This document shows positions 26,293 through 35,847 of a DNA stretch of 64,000 nt, piece by piece. A program made the position numbers and the translations under genes. Positions within the stretch are counted from its first letter, which is position 1. Each line of letters begins with the position of its first letter. Source of the stretch: Lysobacterales bacterium (lineage in GTDB: Bacteria; Pseudomonadota; Gammaproteobacteria; Xanthomonadales; SZUA-38); assembly GCA_028285525.1 (NCBI GenBank), contig JANQOZ010000103.1, positions 124,001 through 188,000 on the forward strand, read 5' to 3'. The notes below the pieces were generated by a model. That model ran no database searches, was not told the origin of the DNA, and saw only the letters and a program-made list of their open reading frames with translations.

Positions 26293-27432
26293 ATGGACGA
26301 GCGAATTCCGGTCACCGTATTGACAGGATTTCTCGGCGCGGGAAAGACGACGTTTCTCAATCGCTACCTGGCGAGTAAGGACTCAAGCCGGACGCTGGTC
26401 ATTATCAATGAGTTCGGCTCAATCGGCGTTGACAACGACCTCGTGGTTTTTTCCGACGAGGAGTCGGGCGCAGTGTCGTTGTCCAGCGGCTGCCTCTGCT
26501 GCACGATCCGAGGCGATCTGACCAAGACCCTGCGAGAGGCACCCTGGCGCTATTCCCGGGACGGACAGCGCTGGTTCAATCGCGTGATTGTGGAGACAAC
26601 GGGCCTCGCCGACCCGGTGCCGATCATCCAGACGCTCATGTCGGAAAGAGCGGTTGCCCGTCAATACCAGCTGCAGCAGATCATCACCGTCGTCGACAGC
26701 GTCAACGCGCTGGCGACGCTGGAAGCCCAGCCGGAGGCGGCCAAACAGGTCGCGGTGGCAGACAGCCTGGTGATCACCAAGACTGACCTTGCCGATCGGG
26801 CTCAGGTTAGTGACACCGAAGCGGCGCTTCGAAGGCTCAACCCTGGAACCGAAATTCTTATGCAGGGCAACAAGAAAATCGACCCGGCAACCGTTTTTGG
26901 TCGGGCTCGATTCAGACCGGATCTCAAGGCCGAGAACGTGCAGGATTGGCTGGCCGCCGAGTCTTTCGACGACGCCGACGGGAACCACGACCACGACCAT
27001 GACCATGACCATGACCATGACCACAGCCACGGTCATGCACATCAACACGATGAGAACCGGCATGGCGATCACATTCGGTCATTCTGTCTGACCTTCGACG
27101 AACCCCGATCCGCGAAGGTCTACGATGCCTGGTTCGACCACCTCACGCGTCTGCGAGGCAGCGACCTGCTGCGGGTGAAAGGTATTCTCAACGTCTCGGA
27201 GCTCGACGTGCCGATGGTGATTCACGGCGTTCAGCACGTCTGGCACCCGCCTGAGATTCTGTCCGGCTGGCCCAGCGATGACCGGCGGTCCCGTGTGGTC
27301 TTCATCGTTCGGGACCTGGAGCAGGGTGAGCTGCTGGATTCGCTGCGTCTGATTGCCGACCAGCTAGAGGGCGCGCAAACCTTCGGGCTAACGACCGATG
27401 AGCAGGCCTCGCTTGTCGGAGACCGCGCTTAG
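26293..27432 (+). CDS. COG0523/CobW GTPase with His-Asp-rich metal loop
   Basis: A 379-residue G3E GTPase. Motifs: GFLGAGKTT (12-20), GCLCC with the CxCC metal site (Cys67, 69, 70), TKTD for guanine, and a long His-Asp loop at about residues 232-258 coded by GACCAY hexamers. The C-terminal CobW domain (RGSDLLRVKGILNV) is intact. Such loops bind Zn, Ni or Co and can act as metal stores. Unlike its paralogue at 16598 it has no Zur box in its upstream gap, so it may serve another metal or be constitutive. ATG 26293 is preferred to the longer frame from 26224. A Tat-exported FAD enzyme follows 51 bases later, so it could be a metal or cofactor chaperone linked with that enzyme. Confidence 0.88.
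   Translation: MDERIPVTVLTGFLGAGKTTFLNRYLASKDSSRTLVIINEFGSIGVDNDLVVFSDEESGAVSLSSGCLCCTIRGDLTKTLREAPWRYSRDGQRWFNRVIVETTGLADPVPIIQTLMSERAVARQYQLQQIITVVDSVNALATLEAQPEAAKQVAVADSLVITKTDLADRAQVSDTEAALRRLNPGTEILMQGNKKIDPATVFGRARFRPDLKAENVQDWLAAESFDDADGNHDHDHDHDHDHDHSHGHAHQHDENRHGDHIRSFCLTFDEPRSAKVYDAWFDHLTRLRGSDLLRVKGILNVSELDVPMVIHGVQHVWHPPEILSGWPSDDRRSRVVFIVRDLEQGELLDSLRLIADQLEGAQTFGLTTDEQASLVGDRA
26989..27024 (+). repeat. GACCAY hexamer array in the COG0523 gene
   Basis: Six consecutive 6-base units (GACCAC or GACCAT) encode alternating Asp-His within the metal-binding loop. Copy number can change by replication slippage without a frameshift, so loop length may vary between strains. Confidence 0.9.
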
Positions 27433-27483
27433 CAGGTCCACAGACCAAGACGATATTCCCAACGTCAGTTCGGAGAACCCTCT

Positions 27484-28728
27484 GTGGATAGAAGGAAATT
27501 TCTCAAAGCATCGAGTGCCAGCGTCGCCAGCGTTTCCGCTGGCTTAAGCGGGTTGCCGCTCGCCGCGGCACAGACCACAACCTCCCCCGAGGTTGTGGTG
27601 GTTGGCGCGGGCACGTTTGGAGCCTGGACGGCGTATCACCTGAACCGGCTTGGTGCGAAGGTGGTGCTGCTCGACGCGTTTGGGCCAGGAAACAGTCGAT
27701 CCAGCTCAGGCGGGGAGACCCGCCAAATGCAGGCCGACCGGCCGAGTGACGTTTATACCCGCAGCGCAAAGACCGCTTACGGCTGGTGGAAACAGCTCGA
27801 GCAGGAGTCCGGCGAAAAGATCGTTCTTGAAACCGGCAAACTGATGCTTTCGACCTCCGATCGAGGCTCCGAAGCCGTGCAGGAATTGCGATCCCGTCAT
27901 GCCGAGTACGGCATCGGCGAGGCCGAGGTCTTAGGGCCGGACGAGCTTCGCTACCGGTGGCCACAGATTTACTCTGACGACATTCGCTGGGCCGTCTACA
28001 CCCGACACGCGGCTGGCTGCGTCATGATGGCGCGCCACGGAATTGAGACCGTTGCCAGCCAGTTTGAAAGCAATGGGGGTAAGGTGCGCATCGCCTATTG
28101 CAAGCCGGAGTTCGACAGCGGCGATCGGGTCAGTCGGCTGGCGTTGAGTGACGGGAGTACGCTTAGCGCGCAGCACTATGTGTTTGCCTGCGGTCCCTGG
28201 CTCGCCACCCTGTTTCCGGAGCTGCTCAAAAAACGTCTGAGGGTTCAGCGCCGCGATGTGCTGTTCTTCGGCTCCCCGCCCGGCGATCCAAGCTTTGCCT
28301 ATCCGAACCTTCCCACCTGGGGTGAGATCGGTTCGGGCTACTACGGGTTTCCCGATATTCAGCACCGTGGCTTCAAGGTGGCTCCCTATCCCGACAAAAA
28401 CGCGATAGATCCCACAGCGGACGACCGGCTGATCATGCCCCATCAGGTGCGACGTGGTCGCGCCTATCTGCAGCAGCGTTTTCCCAAGATGGCAGCCATG
28501 CCCATCAGCGAGAGCCGGGTTTGTCAGGTCACCGACACCGTGGACACCGACTTTATGGCCGACCTGCATCCCGGTGCTGACAACGTGTCGATTGTGGGGG
28601 GTGGATCGGGTCACGGCTTTAAACACGGTCCCTCCGTGGGTGAACACGTGGCCAAAATGGTTCTTGGAGAGACCGTCGACGCTGGCTTCGCCGACGCGTT
28701 CAAGCTCCTGAAAGGCGAATTTGCCTGA
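27484..28728 (+). CDS. Tat-exported FAD-dependent oxidoreductase (sarcosine oxidase-like DAO family)
   Basis: A 414-residue flavoprotein. The N-terminus has a twin-arginine signal (DRRKFLKASSASVASVSAG). It is followed by a dinucleotide-binding VVVVGAGTFGAWTAYHLNRLG (residues about 37-57), then SSSGGETRQ and, near the end, VGGGSGHGFKHGP, the flavin-binding end motif of sarcosine and N-methyltryptophan oxidases. It would oxidise an amine or N-methyl amino acid, producing H2O2 or passing electrons on, after folding with FAD in the cytoplasm and Tat export. GTG 27484 is preceded by GGAG-like bases. It is 51 bases behind the His-rich COG0523 gene; export of this usually cytoplasmic family is unusual. 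Confidence 0.85.
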   Translation: MDRRKFLKASSASVASVSAGLSGLPLAAAQTTTSPEVVVVGAGTFGAWTAYHLNRLGAKVVLLDAFGPGNSRSSSGGETRQMQADRPSDVYTRSAKTAYGWWKQLEQESGEKIVLETGKLMLSTSDRGSEAVQELRSRHAEYGIGEAEVLGPDELRYRWPQIYSDDIRWAVYTRHAAGCVMMARHGIETVASQFESNGGKVRIAYCKPEFDSGDRVSRLALSDGSTLSAQHYVFACGPWLATLFPELLKKRLRVQRRDVLFFGSPPGDPSFAYPNLPTWGEIGSGYYGFPDIQHRGFKVAPYPDKNAIDPTADDRLIMPHQVRRGRAYLQQRFPKMAAMPISESRVCQVTDTVDTDFMADLHPGADNVSIVGGGSGHGFKHGPSVGEHVAKMVLGETVDAGFADAFKLLKGEFA

Positions 28729-28767
28729 TCCAACCGATTCGGTGTGCTGGGCTAGCTGCTCACCACC

Positions 28768-29478
28768 TCAGGAGTTTGTTAACACAACATAGTCGCCCAA
28801 CGGCATGCCCGTGAAACCGTACGGTTCAGCTTCGGCGATTACGAGCTCAGAAGATGCGACATGGCACAAATAGCTTGCGGACTGCTCATCTATCACGCGA
28901 TCTCCCAGTTTGGCGACATATCTCATACACCAGCGCTGGCGCCGATCGTCCAACCGCTGCGCCTCTCCCCAGGCTTCATAATTGACCTGGCCCACCGTAG
29001 CAGACGCAACGCGAGTCTCAGCAATACTCTCAGCCTCTGAACACTGGATCTCAATCACAGCACGCCCGCCGGTCGAAAGCCGGCAGGCCAACAAACTCCA
29101 CAACGCCAGGCGCTCATCGGGGCTGAAATGGACTAACGCGGCACAGGCCACAGCAGCCGAGAGGGTAGCTGGCAGCGGGGCGTCGAGTATCGAAGCGGGT
29201 ATTACGCTGACCCGCCGCCGCAAATCCGAATTGGCGACAACACGAGTCATGATGGCCGAGCGCATCGCGGGATCAGGCTCTATCGCAAGGATCTCCACGT
29301 CCGGCAAAACGTTTGCGATGGCCTGCGTAGAAAGTCCGGTCCCGGCGCCGATATCGATCACAGGGAAGGTCCCGGTATCGAGCCCTTCAAGCGCCTGGGT
29401 CAGATGTTGCTGGACTGCCGCCGCCTGTTCTTCGGCCACCGCGTCATAAAATTGGGCCGTGACGGCGTAGGCGCTCAC
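28768..29478 (-). CDS. Class I SAM-dependent methyltransferase
   Basis: A 236-residue methyltransferase. Motif I is visible as VIDIGAGTGLSTQAIA (SAM-binding Gly-rich loop, about residues 41-56), followed by the acidic strand EILAIEPDPAM and a motif IV-like SAAVACAALVHFS. Substrate unknown. The start ATG overlaps the stop of the upstream TonB receptor by 4 bases (ATGA), so the two are translated together and probably form a two-gene unit controlled by the PchR-like regulator further upstream. A role in modifying or processing an imported chelator is a guess. Confidence 0.8.
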   Translation of the reverse strand: MSAYAVTAQFYDAVAEEQAAAVQQHLTQALEGLDTGTFPVIDIGAGTGLSTQAIANVLPDVEILAIEPDPAMRSAIMTRVVANSDLRRRVSVIPASILDAPLPATLSAAVACAALVHFSPDERLALWSLLACRLSTGGRAVIEIQCSEAESIAETRVASATVGQVNYEAWGEAQRLDDRRQRWCMRYVAKLGDRVIDEQSASYLCHVASSELVIAEAEPYGFTGMPLGDYVVLTNS

Positions 29479-31643
29479 TGAAAGGTAGAGGTGAATCCGA
29501 CCCCAATGATTCGTTCGCGGCCCAGTGATGCACCCTCAACGCCCGGCCCATAAAGAACGCCGTTGATTTCCTGCCGTTCGTCCAGCACGTTACGGCCAAA
29601 AGCAAAGAACTCCAGCCCGCCAACTTGCGCCCCGATGCGAAAATCCACGTTGTGGTAAGCGTCAAGGTCAAAGCTGTCTGCCACATCGGTGACACGCTCG
29701 CTGACATACTGATGCGTCACTGTCACGAAGGGAGAAAGCTCGGCGCTACCCCAGTTTAACGTGTCTCCCCGGTAGTCGAGCGTCAACGTAGTGCTGAGCT
29801 CCGGCACGTTAGGAATGGGATTCCCGGGCGACGCGCCTGAAAACGCGTCGCCCTCTCGAATCTCAGAGTCGGTCCAAGCAAGCCCACCCGACAAAGACCA
29901 ACGTCGATCCAGGACAACATCGCCCTGTAACTCCAGCCCGAAGCTGCGAGTGTCCAGATTCACTGGAACAAACTGAAAAGCGACAAAATCGAGCACAAAC
30001 AGCTGTTCGTCTTCTACGTCGTTGTAGAATCCGCTGAAATCAAACCGGGCTCGACCATCCCATAGGCGGGCTTTCAAACCTGCTTCATAGCTGAGGGAAG
30101 TGGATTCAGCATAGTTGGGGCTCGGCAACCCAAACGCGGCATTGAGCGTCAAGCGAGGGAACCCGCCACTTTTGGCGCCGCGGCCGATTGTGCCGTAAAT
30201 ATTTATAGCTGACGTGGCCTCAAAGGCCAGCGCCAACCGCCCAGTTAGCAAATCAAAATCCGCGTCGCTACTCTCCTCAAAAAAATCGACGGAACCCGGA
30301 AATCCAACGCCGGTGAATCTTGCATCCAGCGACTTCTCATCACGCGTGTAACGGAAGCCCGCAGTACCTTTCAGGCGCGGGCTCAGTATCGGTGTCGACA
30401 CCTCGCCAAAGACCGCGAAAGAGTCAATAGTCTGGCTGGCGTCGCGGTCGCCGTTGAGAATAGGCGAAAAGCTGGAGCGGTTATCGAGTTCAACGTCCAG
30501 ATCCGAGCGGAAGTACGCCAACCCGGCCGCCCAACCCACCTCGCGACCCGACGGGCTCGCCAGGCGCAGCTCCTGGTAGAAGCGTGTCTCCTCCTCTTCC
30601 CAATCTGAAAACGAAAGCGGCGCAAGAAAGTCTGACGGTGAGAGACCAAACAACGGCCCGTAGATAAGACCATCCGTATCGTCGGTGACCTGTTCGTTGT
30701 CAAAACCGTTAATGGCCGTTATCGACGTAAAGTCCGCAAACGTCAAGGGCTTTTCGACAGTTGCGCTCAACCCCCAGGCCGTCCGCTCAACCTGGTTTTC
30801 CGGATCGATCTCCACCACCGCGTCAGGCTGTGCCCTAGACACATAGTAAAAGGGATTTGAATCGCGATGGTCCGCATTGGCCGACAGCGTGATTCGGGCG
30901 CCTCTGTCGCTGCCTGGCTCAATAACAACTACGCCCCTACCCGCGAAATACTCTCGGTCGCCGAGGTCTCCGCCGCGAGGTGCAACGTTGTCCACAAATC
31001 CGTCCACGGTTGACGCACGCAAAGATAACCGCCCGCGGACACGATCACCTGAAAGCGGTCCACTAATTGACGTCTCCGCAAGTCCATAGCCCAGTTCCCC
31101 ACCCTCAAGGCGCAAGCGACCTTCGAAACTCTCAGACGGCGCCCGGGTGGTTATGCTGATCGCACCGCCCTGGCTGTTTCGCCCAAAGAGGGTTCCCTGT
31201 GGACCGCGGAGGACCTCGATGCGCTCCAGGTCAAGATAGGCAAACTCTGAGGCAAAAACCGGTTGTGGTACACCGTCAACATAGGTCACGACCGATCCAT
31301 CGTCCGGACCAATTGCTTGCGATAAGGGACCAATACCCCGGAGCTGAAAGTAGGCGAATCGCCCGTCATCGAAACTCGTCAGGGACAAGCCTGGAATCTG
31401 GCGGAACATGCTGAGCGTGTCGTCAACGCGCCGAGACGTCAGAACTTCCCTGCCTAGAACCGTCAGCGCGAAAGGAACGTCCTGTGTTCGCTCTTCCCGT
31501 TGACGCGCCGTGACGGTGACCTCTTCAAGTCGATAGATGTCGTCATCAGCAGACGTGGTGCCCGGGGTTTGCGCTAAGAGATCAAGCGGAACTACAGCAA
31601 AAAACGCTAAGGCGGCGGCGATGCCAGTGAGATTTCGGCACAT
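29475..31643 (-). CDS. TonB-dependent receptor, next to a PchR-like regulator
   Basis: A 722-residue outer membrane receptor. Signal peptide (AAALAFFAVVPLDLLAQ), TonB box (LEEVTVTARQ), plug domain with ERIEVLRGPQGTLFGRNSQGG, and a C-terminal barrel ending GVGFTSTFQ. This is the common family of receptors used for siderophores, vitamins and plant or algal compounds. The upstream same-strand AraC-type regulator of the PchR group favours a siderophore ligand. The stop overlaps the methyltransferase start. The gap to the regulator is 96 bases, and I saw no convincing Fur or Zur site in it. Confidence 0.88.
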   Translation of the reverse strand: MCRNLTGIAAALAFFAVVPLDLLAQTPGTTSADDDIYRLEEVTVTARQREERTQDVPFALTVLGREVLTSRRVDDTLSMFRQIPGLSLTSFDDGRFAYFQLRGIGPLSQAIGPDDGSVVTYVDGVPQPVFASEFAYLDLERIEVLRGPQGTLFGRNSQGGAISITTRAPSESFEGRLRLEGGELGYGLAETSISGPLSGDRVRGRLSLRASTVDGFVDNVAPRGGDLGDREYFAGRGVVVIEPGSDRGARITLSANADHRDSNPFYYVSRAQPDAVVEIDPENQVERTAWGLSATVEKPLTFADFTSITAINGFDNEQVTDDTDGLIYGPLFGLSPSDFLAPLSFSDWEEEETRFYQELRLASPSGREVGWAAGLAYFRSDLDVELDNRSSFSPILNGDRDASQTIDSFAVFGEVSTPILSPRLKGTAGFRYTRDEKSLDARFTGVGFPGSVDFFEESSDADFDLLTGRLALAFEATSAINIYGTIGRGAKSGGFPRLTLNAAFGLPSPNYAESTSLSYEAGLKARLWDGRARFDFSGFYNDVEDEQLFVLDFVAFQFVPVNLDTRSFGLELQGDVVLDRRWSLSGGLAWTDSEIREGDAFSGASPGNPIPNVPELSTTLTLDYRGDTLNWGSAELSPFVTVTHQYVSERVTDVADSFDLDAYHNVDFRIGAQVGGLEFFAFGRNVLDERQEINGVLYGPGVEGASLGRERIIGVGFTSTFQ

Positions 31644-31739
31644 TTACCCATGTCGCTTCCAGTTGTTAATCACGCTAACACGCGAGGCCATGGACAATGG
31701 GCGGCTTCCGGGAGAACTGGTGACATTGATCGGGAGGAT

Positions 31740-32669
31740 TTATGGTCCCGATTGGCGGACGGAACTCGGCGAGCATCCGGTCTGTCGGCGAAAGGCGTTG
31801 GAAAAGGACCGAACGCAGCGGTAGCCAACGTTGTGCGCAACCAGAGACACCGATTGTCCCTGACGCAGCAGCGTTTTCGCGTAATCCATTCTTCGCTGCG
31901 AAACATAGCCAAAAATCGTTGTGCCGAAGGAACCCTTGAAGGCCCTCTTCAGCGTAAACTCATTGCTTCCCACGGTCCTCGCCAGCTCAGCGATTGTCGG
32001 TGGGTTCTGCAAATGACTGTCAAGATGGTCTTTTGCTGCGTGCGCGATGCGGCGGTGCCGGGTTAGCAAGAGATCTCGGCAACCGGCCCTTGCCGGCTCG
32101 CGCGAGAGTTGTTCGGCGAGCAAATCCAATACACAGGATTCAAGATACAAACGTCTGGAGACGCCGACATACGGTGTCGTAAACATGCTCGCAAGGCGGG
32201 CTGCCGCCTGCGTCGTCATGGGTCTGAGTGGGACCATGGCTGCGGCTTCGCGGCTTCGCTTTAGCACCACGCGAGCCGCTGCAGGCAGGCCGACGGCTTC
32301 CGCAAAGAACGCTTCCGCCCGATCCGCGCCGAAGCGAATAGAAACGGTCTGAAACCCATGCTCCGGGAGTGAAAACTCCGACATTGAGCCGCACGGGCCG
32401 GCTCCGGTCCATACCTCTTTCGCCTGGGTTTTATAACGGGCGCCGTCAAGGCAGAAGTTTGTGCCACCCAACAAGTGGAAACCCAATCCGAAGGTGTCCT
32501 CAACCTCCGTGTGCTTGAACGCCACGGACTCCCCAGGCCCAAAGGCGCTCAGAATCAGTTGCGCTCCGTTTCCGATCTCGTGGGTCTCGACCAGCCGGTT
32601 AGCCCGGTGCTGCGGCATACGCCAAGTCTCACGTACGGCGTGGTGGTGGCTGTCGGTTCTTGCAGGCAT
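31740..32669 (-). CDS. AraC-family regulator, PchR-like
   Basis: A 309-residue transcription factor. The C-terminal 100 residues hold two helix-turn-helix units (IAELARTVGSNEFTLKRAFK and VSLVAHNVGYRCVRSFSNAF), and the EFTLKRAFKGSFGTTIFGYV stretch closely follows PchR, the ferric-pyochelin sensor. The N-terminal half would bind a siderophore complex. ATG 32669 has AGGGG 9 bases upstream. It is followed on the same strand by a TonB receptor and a methyltransferase, the likely targets. The 192-base gap 32670-32861 above it contains only a doubtful 62-codon frame. Confidence 0.85.
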   Translation of the reverse strand: MPARTDSHHHAVRETWRMPQHRANRLVETHEIGNGAQLILSAFGPGESVAFKHTEVEDTFGLGFHLLGGTNFCLDGARYKTQAKEVWTGAGPCGSMSEFSLPEHGFQTVSIRFGADRAEAFFAEAVGLPAAARVVLKRSREAAAMVPLRPMTTQAAARLASMFTTPYVGVSRRLYLESCVLDLLAEQLSREPARAGCRDLLLTRHRRIAHAAKDHLDSHLQNPPTIAELARTVGSNEFTLKRAFKGSFGTTIFGYVSQRRMDYAKTLLRQGQSVSLVAHNVGYRCVRSFSNAFRRQTGCSPSSVRQSGP

Positions 32670-32861
32670 CAGATCAGCCCCTGGAATTGGTTGCCCAGAC
32701 TGTAAGAGCCAACCAGTTCAATGGCGCCATAAGCAGGCGGCAGGATCGATCACGTGTACTTGGGTTCCTGGAGCCCTCCTTTTTACACCCGATAAATCGC
32801 TGCCCCGCCACGTGGGCGAAAACCAGTAATCCCGACTGCCTCTCGACCTCACGCTCTCCCA

Positions 32862-34979
32862 TCAGAACTGTCCTGTTAGCGTCAGCGTTACGAACATCCC
32901 GCGGCTCCGATCCACCGTCTCCGTACCGACAAAGCTCCCGGCGCGGCTGGGTTCAAAGAAGCGCCGCTCACGAAAGAAATCGCGATCGCCAAGATTTCGG
33001 AGCGACAGGTTGGCCCGGATACCTCGATACCGTGTCGTCTCGACGAACAGCCGCCACTGGTCGCTGTTCGTGGTCCGGCTTTCTTCGTCGGCAAAGAAGA
33101 ACGCGTTGTCCTGCGCCGCCCGATACGAAAAGCCCCAGGCCCATCGCAGGTCGGTCAGGTCCTGTCGAAACTCGGCAAGTACGGTCGGCGATCTCACGTT
33201 GGATAACTCGCGATCGCGCCCCGTTAGCGGGTCCGCAAAGTGAGAATCGCGAACGTCAGCTTCAACCTCCAGCAGTCCACCACGAATCAGCGGAGCAAGG
33301 GGCACACTGGCGTTTGCGGTCACTCCCCAGACGCGGCCATCACCCGCATTGGCCGATCCAAATGCTCCAGATGGCAGCAAAATCTGCTCGATGACGTCGT
33401 CACGCCACTCGTAGAAAGTCTCAATGTTCAGTGCACCGCGGGCATCGGACCGCATGTCCATGGTGAGTGCTGCCCGGGTCGTCTGATCGGGGCCGAGCTC
33501 GGGGTTACCGCCAAGGAGCCGATCGTCTTCAGCCGAGGCAGAAGCGGCAAACTGACTGAAATTCAGCTGCCCGACGGTTCGCCTGGCGCCAAGCCGAAAC
33601 TGAAGGCCCGGCTTCGCGTCATAAATCAACGTGGCGAAAGGTTTGCCAAAGACAAAACTCTGCTCGTTTTCTGCGTCACCGGTTACCTGGATTTCAGACG
33701 CCTCAATCGCCAGGCCTGTTTCCACTGACAGATCTTCGGTAGCCAACCAGATCATGTTTGCGAAGAGTTCGGCACGCAGTTCCTCAACAACAACGTCTGC
33801 GGCCGGCAGATCAATTGGTGTGACCTCGTCTCCGCTTCGCGTTTCCAGCGTCAGCAGGCTGTCCTGCCGATTAAACGCCACCTCACCGCCAAACTCGGGC
33901 TTGAGCCTGCCGGCGCCAGCTTTTGCCAGTGTCGCTCGCAGCACGGTCTCAAACCGCTCCTCCTCCAGTCGAAATTCTGACCCCGACAGTTCTGTTCCCA
34001 GGGGCCGCTCGAGCGTCACCAGCTGCTCGTCGTCCAGCGACTGACGGGAAGTAAAGGACAGCAGTTTCATCGACCAGTCGTTGGCGAGTGGTCGGGTCCA
34101 GTCAAGACCCAGCTCTCCCTCAAAAAAGATGCTGTCGAAATCGATGAAAAATCGATCGTCCGGCCTGTCGTCAGGAAGCCGGCCGTCAAACCCCAGTCGC
34201 TCGGTCTCCGGCAAAAAGGCGCTTCGCCCGAGCCTTCCGGTGAGTGTTAGCGTACCTCCGCCCAGCGGTCTGTCGGCATCCGTCGAGACGTAGCCCTGAG
34301 TCAAAACGCTTGGCCGATCCTCAAGCTGCGATGAACGCAGAGCACCAAGCGCATCTCGCTGGACGCGCGGACCTGCGAGCGGAAAACGCTCCCAAAAGCC
34401 GTTGAACTTGGTCGAAGTCGCCCAGCGGCCGATCTGCCGGGCTATCGTGATCTCCGCGCTGGGATAGACCGTCCCGTCGCCCGCGCGCTCGAGCTCCACT
34501 TCCCAGCTACCGGCGGTTTGATCGCGCCTACGAATCACGTTTGCGACCACCGATTGGCCGGCCGCCTCGCTCAGTCCTGCCGAGCCTCTGATTACCTCGA
34601 TCCGCTCTACCTGATCCGCGGGGATTCGGCGAAGCGCGTCCTGAATTCCACCCGATTTGGAGGAAGGGCGCTCGCTATCGATCAAGACATTGCCGGCCGC
34701 CCCGCCGAAGCCGCGCAAACCGCTGCTGCCGCCATCCAGGGTGAAACCAGGCAGGCGCTCGATCATGTCGAGGGCCGTTTGCGGATTGAAGCGCTGAAAT
34801 AGCTTTCTGGGGTAGCGTCGCACGCCCTCGGTCAACCCGACGCCAGGCTGCGTGGTGACCTCCAGTGCGGCTTCAGCGGGCGATTCTTGAGCGAAGGTCG
34901 GCGATGCGGCAAGGAACCACGCCGCGACGAATGGTGGCAGCGGCCACGTCGTGCCGCGCCTGCCTGCGATTCCGGTCAC
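32862..34979 (-). CDS. TonB-dependent receptor, last gene of the Zur operon
   Basis: A 705-residue outer membrane receptor with signal peptide (VAAWFLAASPTFAQ), plug domain (TALDMIERLPGFTLDGGSSGLRG, ERIEVIRGSAGLSEAAGQ) and barrel ending in FVTLTLTGQF. The plug differs from the siderophore type at 19155: it has short Gly-rich loops and no GEPGGT box. It follows the His-rich DUF2796 gene on the same strand after 75 bases without a terminator. It is therefore probably the outer membrane entry of the zinc system. The GTG start at 34979 gives a sensible signal peptide. Confidence 0.85.
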   Translation of the reverse strand: MTGIAGRRGTTWPLPPFVAAWFLAASPTFAQESPAEAALEVTTQPGVGLTEGVRRYPRKLFQRFNPQTALDMIERLPGFTLDGGSSGLRGFGGAAGNVLIDSERPSSKSGGIQDALRRIPADQVERIEVIRGSAGLSEAAGQSVVANVIRRRDQTAGSWEVELERAGDGTVYPSAEITIARQIGRWATSTKFNGFWERFPLAGPRVQRDALGALRSSQLEDRPSVLTQGYVSTDADRPLGGGTLTLTGRLGRSAFLPETERLGFDGRLPDDRPDDRFFIDFDSIFFEGELGLDWTRPLANDWSMKLLSFTSRQSLDDEQLVTLERPLGTELSGSEFRLEEERFETVLRATLAKAGAGRLKPEFGGEVAFNRQDSLLTLETRSGDEVTPIDLPAADVVVEELRAELFANMIWLATEDLSVETGLAIEASEIQVTGDAENEQSFVFGKPFATLIYDAKPGLQFRLGARRTVGQLNFSQFAASASAEDDRLLGGNPELGPDQTTRAALTMDMRSDARGALNIETFYEWRDDVIEQILLPSGAFGSANAGDGRVWGVTANASVPLAPLIRGGLLEVEADVRDSHFADPLTGRDRELSNVRSPTVLAEFRQDLTDLRWAWGFSYRAAQDNAFFFADEESRTTNSDQWRLFVETTRYRGIRANLSLRNLGDRDFFRERRFFEPSRAGSFVGTETVDRSRGMFVTLTLTGQF

Positions 34980-35054
34980 CCGACTGCCCCAGGCCGACGC
35001 GCGACCCGCTCAGTGTGAAGCCACTCTCGCCGGCAGATGGCCACTAGTCCAAGG

Positions 35055-35816
35055 CTAACTCAGGGGTACAGTCACCGCCTGACCCTGCGGCTGAACCTCA
35101 TCGACGCGGGTGTCAGTTTCGGTGATGACCTGCAAAACCACCTCATCAACCGCCTTGAATCCCCGCGGGAACAGGAGCGACATCGCCTTTAACGCCGCGG
35201 TGTTCTCACACTCGAACGTGTAGTCTGCGTCGACGTCGGCGTGAGCTTCTTCGGCGTCGTGGTCTTCGTGATCGTGCTCATCATCATGCGCCGCGTGATC
35301 ATCGTGATCGTGGCCATGATCGTCGTCATCGCGATGTTCACCGTGATGGCCGTCATCATGGTGGTGACCATCGTCGTGGCCATGCGACTCTTCGAGTGAG
35401 TCGCCATGTGAATCGGCGTGATCCAGATCGTGGTCGGCACTGCCTGTCGCGATCGTAACGTTCGAACCTTTTGACGGCAGTCCGTTAAGCGCCGCAGCAA
35501 CAAAAGCCGGACCGCTGATGGAGATCTCTTTGACTGCACAGCGTGCCGCATCAGGAATCGCAAACATGCTGCCGGCATCGACCAACAGCTCGGCAGCCTC
35601 GTTCAGAGCGCTCTTCTGCCCGGCGTCTCTGGGTTCGTGTTCGAAGCCGACGATGTCACCCAGGGGCGCCTGTACCGATAGCGCGAGGAGCGAACCCTCC
35701 AGCACGACCCCGACCTCTATGCGTCCATGCACATGTTGCGCAACGGCAGATGTCGTACCTGCCAAAGCTGCTGCCGCGACGCTTGCCGCAGTGCAAAAAC
35801 CTCTGAGTGACTTCAT
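35055..35816 (-). CDS. zrgA: DUF2796 periplasmic zinc-binding protein (ZrgA-like) with His-rich region
   Basis: A 253-residue exported protein. Signal peptide ends AVAQ-HVHG; the early part HVHGRIEVGVVLEGSLLALSVQAP and the segment DIVGFEH are typical of DUF2796. Residues about 128-202 are a very long His-Asp-Glu stretch, likely to bind several zinc ions; the C-terminal FECENTAAL block closes the domain. In Vibrio, the DUF2796 protein ZrgA belongs to the Zur-controlled ZrgABCDE zinc uptake system (literature recalled, not checked). ATG 35816 is chosen for its AGGAG site and signal peptide. It lies 31 bases behind the deacylase-like gene. Confidence 0.88.
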   Translation of the reverse strand: MKSLRGFCTAASVAAAALAGTTSAVAQHVHGRIEVGVVLEGSLLALSVQAPLGDIVGFEHEPRDAGQKSALNEAAELLVDAGSMFAIPDAARCAVKEISISGPAFVAAALNGLPSKGSNVTIATGSADHDLDHADSHGDSLEESHGHDDGHHHDDGHHGEHRDDDDHGHDHDDHAAHDDEHDHEDHDAEEAHADVDADYTFECENTAALKAMSLLFPRGFKAVDEVVLQVITETDTRVDEVQPQGQAVTVPLS

Positions 35817-35847
35817 AACGCGTCTCCTGTCTTTCTCTGCAACCCCG

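Noticed and set aside
31644..31739. Repeated GGAAGC words before the receptor at 29475 as a PchR-type site
   Set aside because: Copies are about 50 bases apart and poorly matched; not enough for a site.
32674..32862. 62-codon minus-strand frame between the TonB receptor and the PchR-like gene, with AGGACAG upstream
   Set aside because: Many rare Arg and Gly codons, no recognisable fold, and it only fills an intergenic gap. Could be real, but unsupported.
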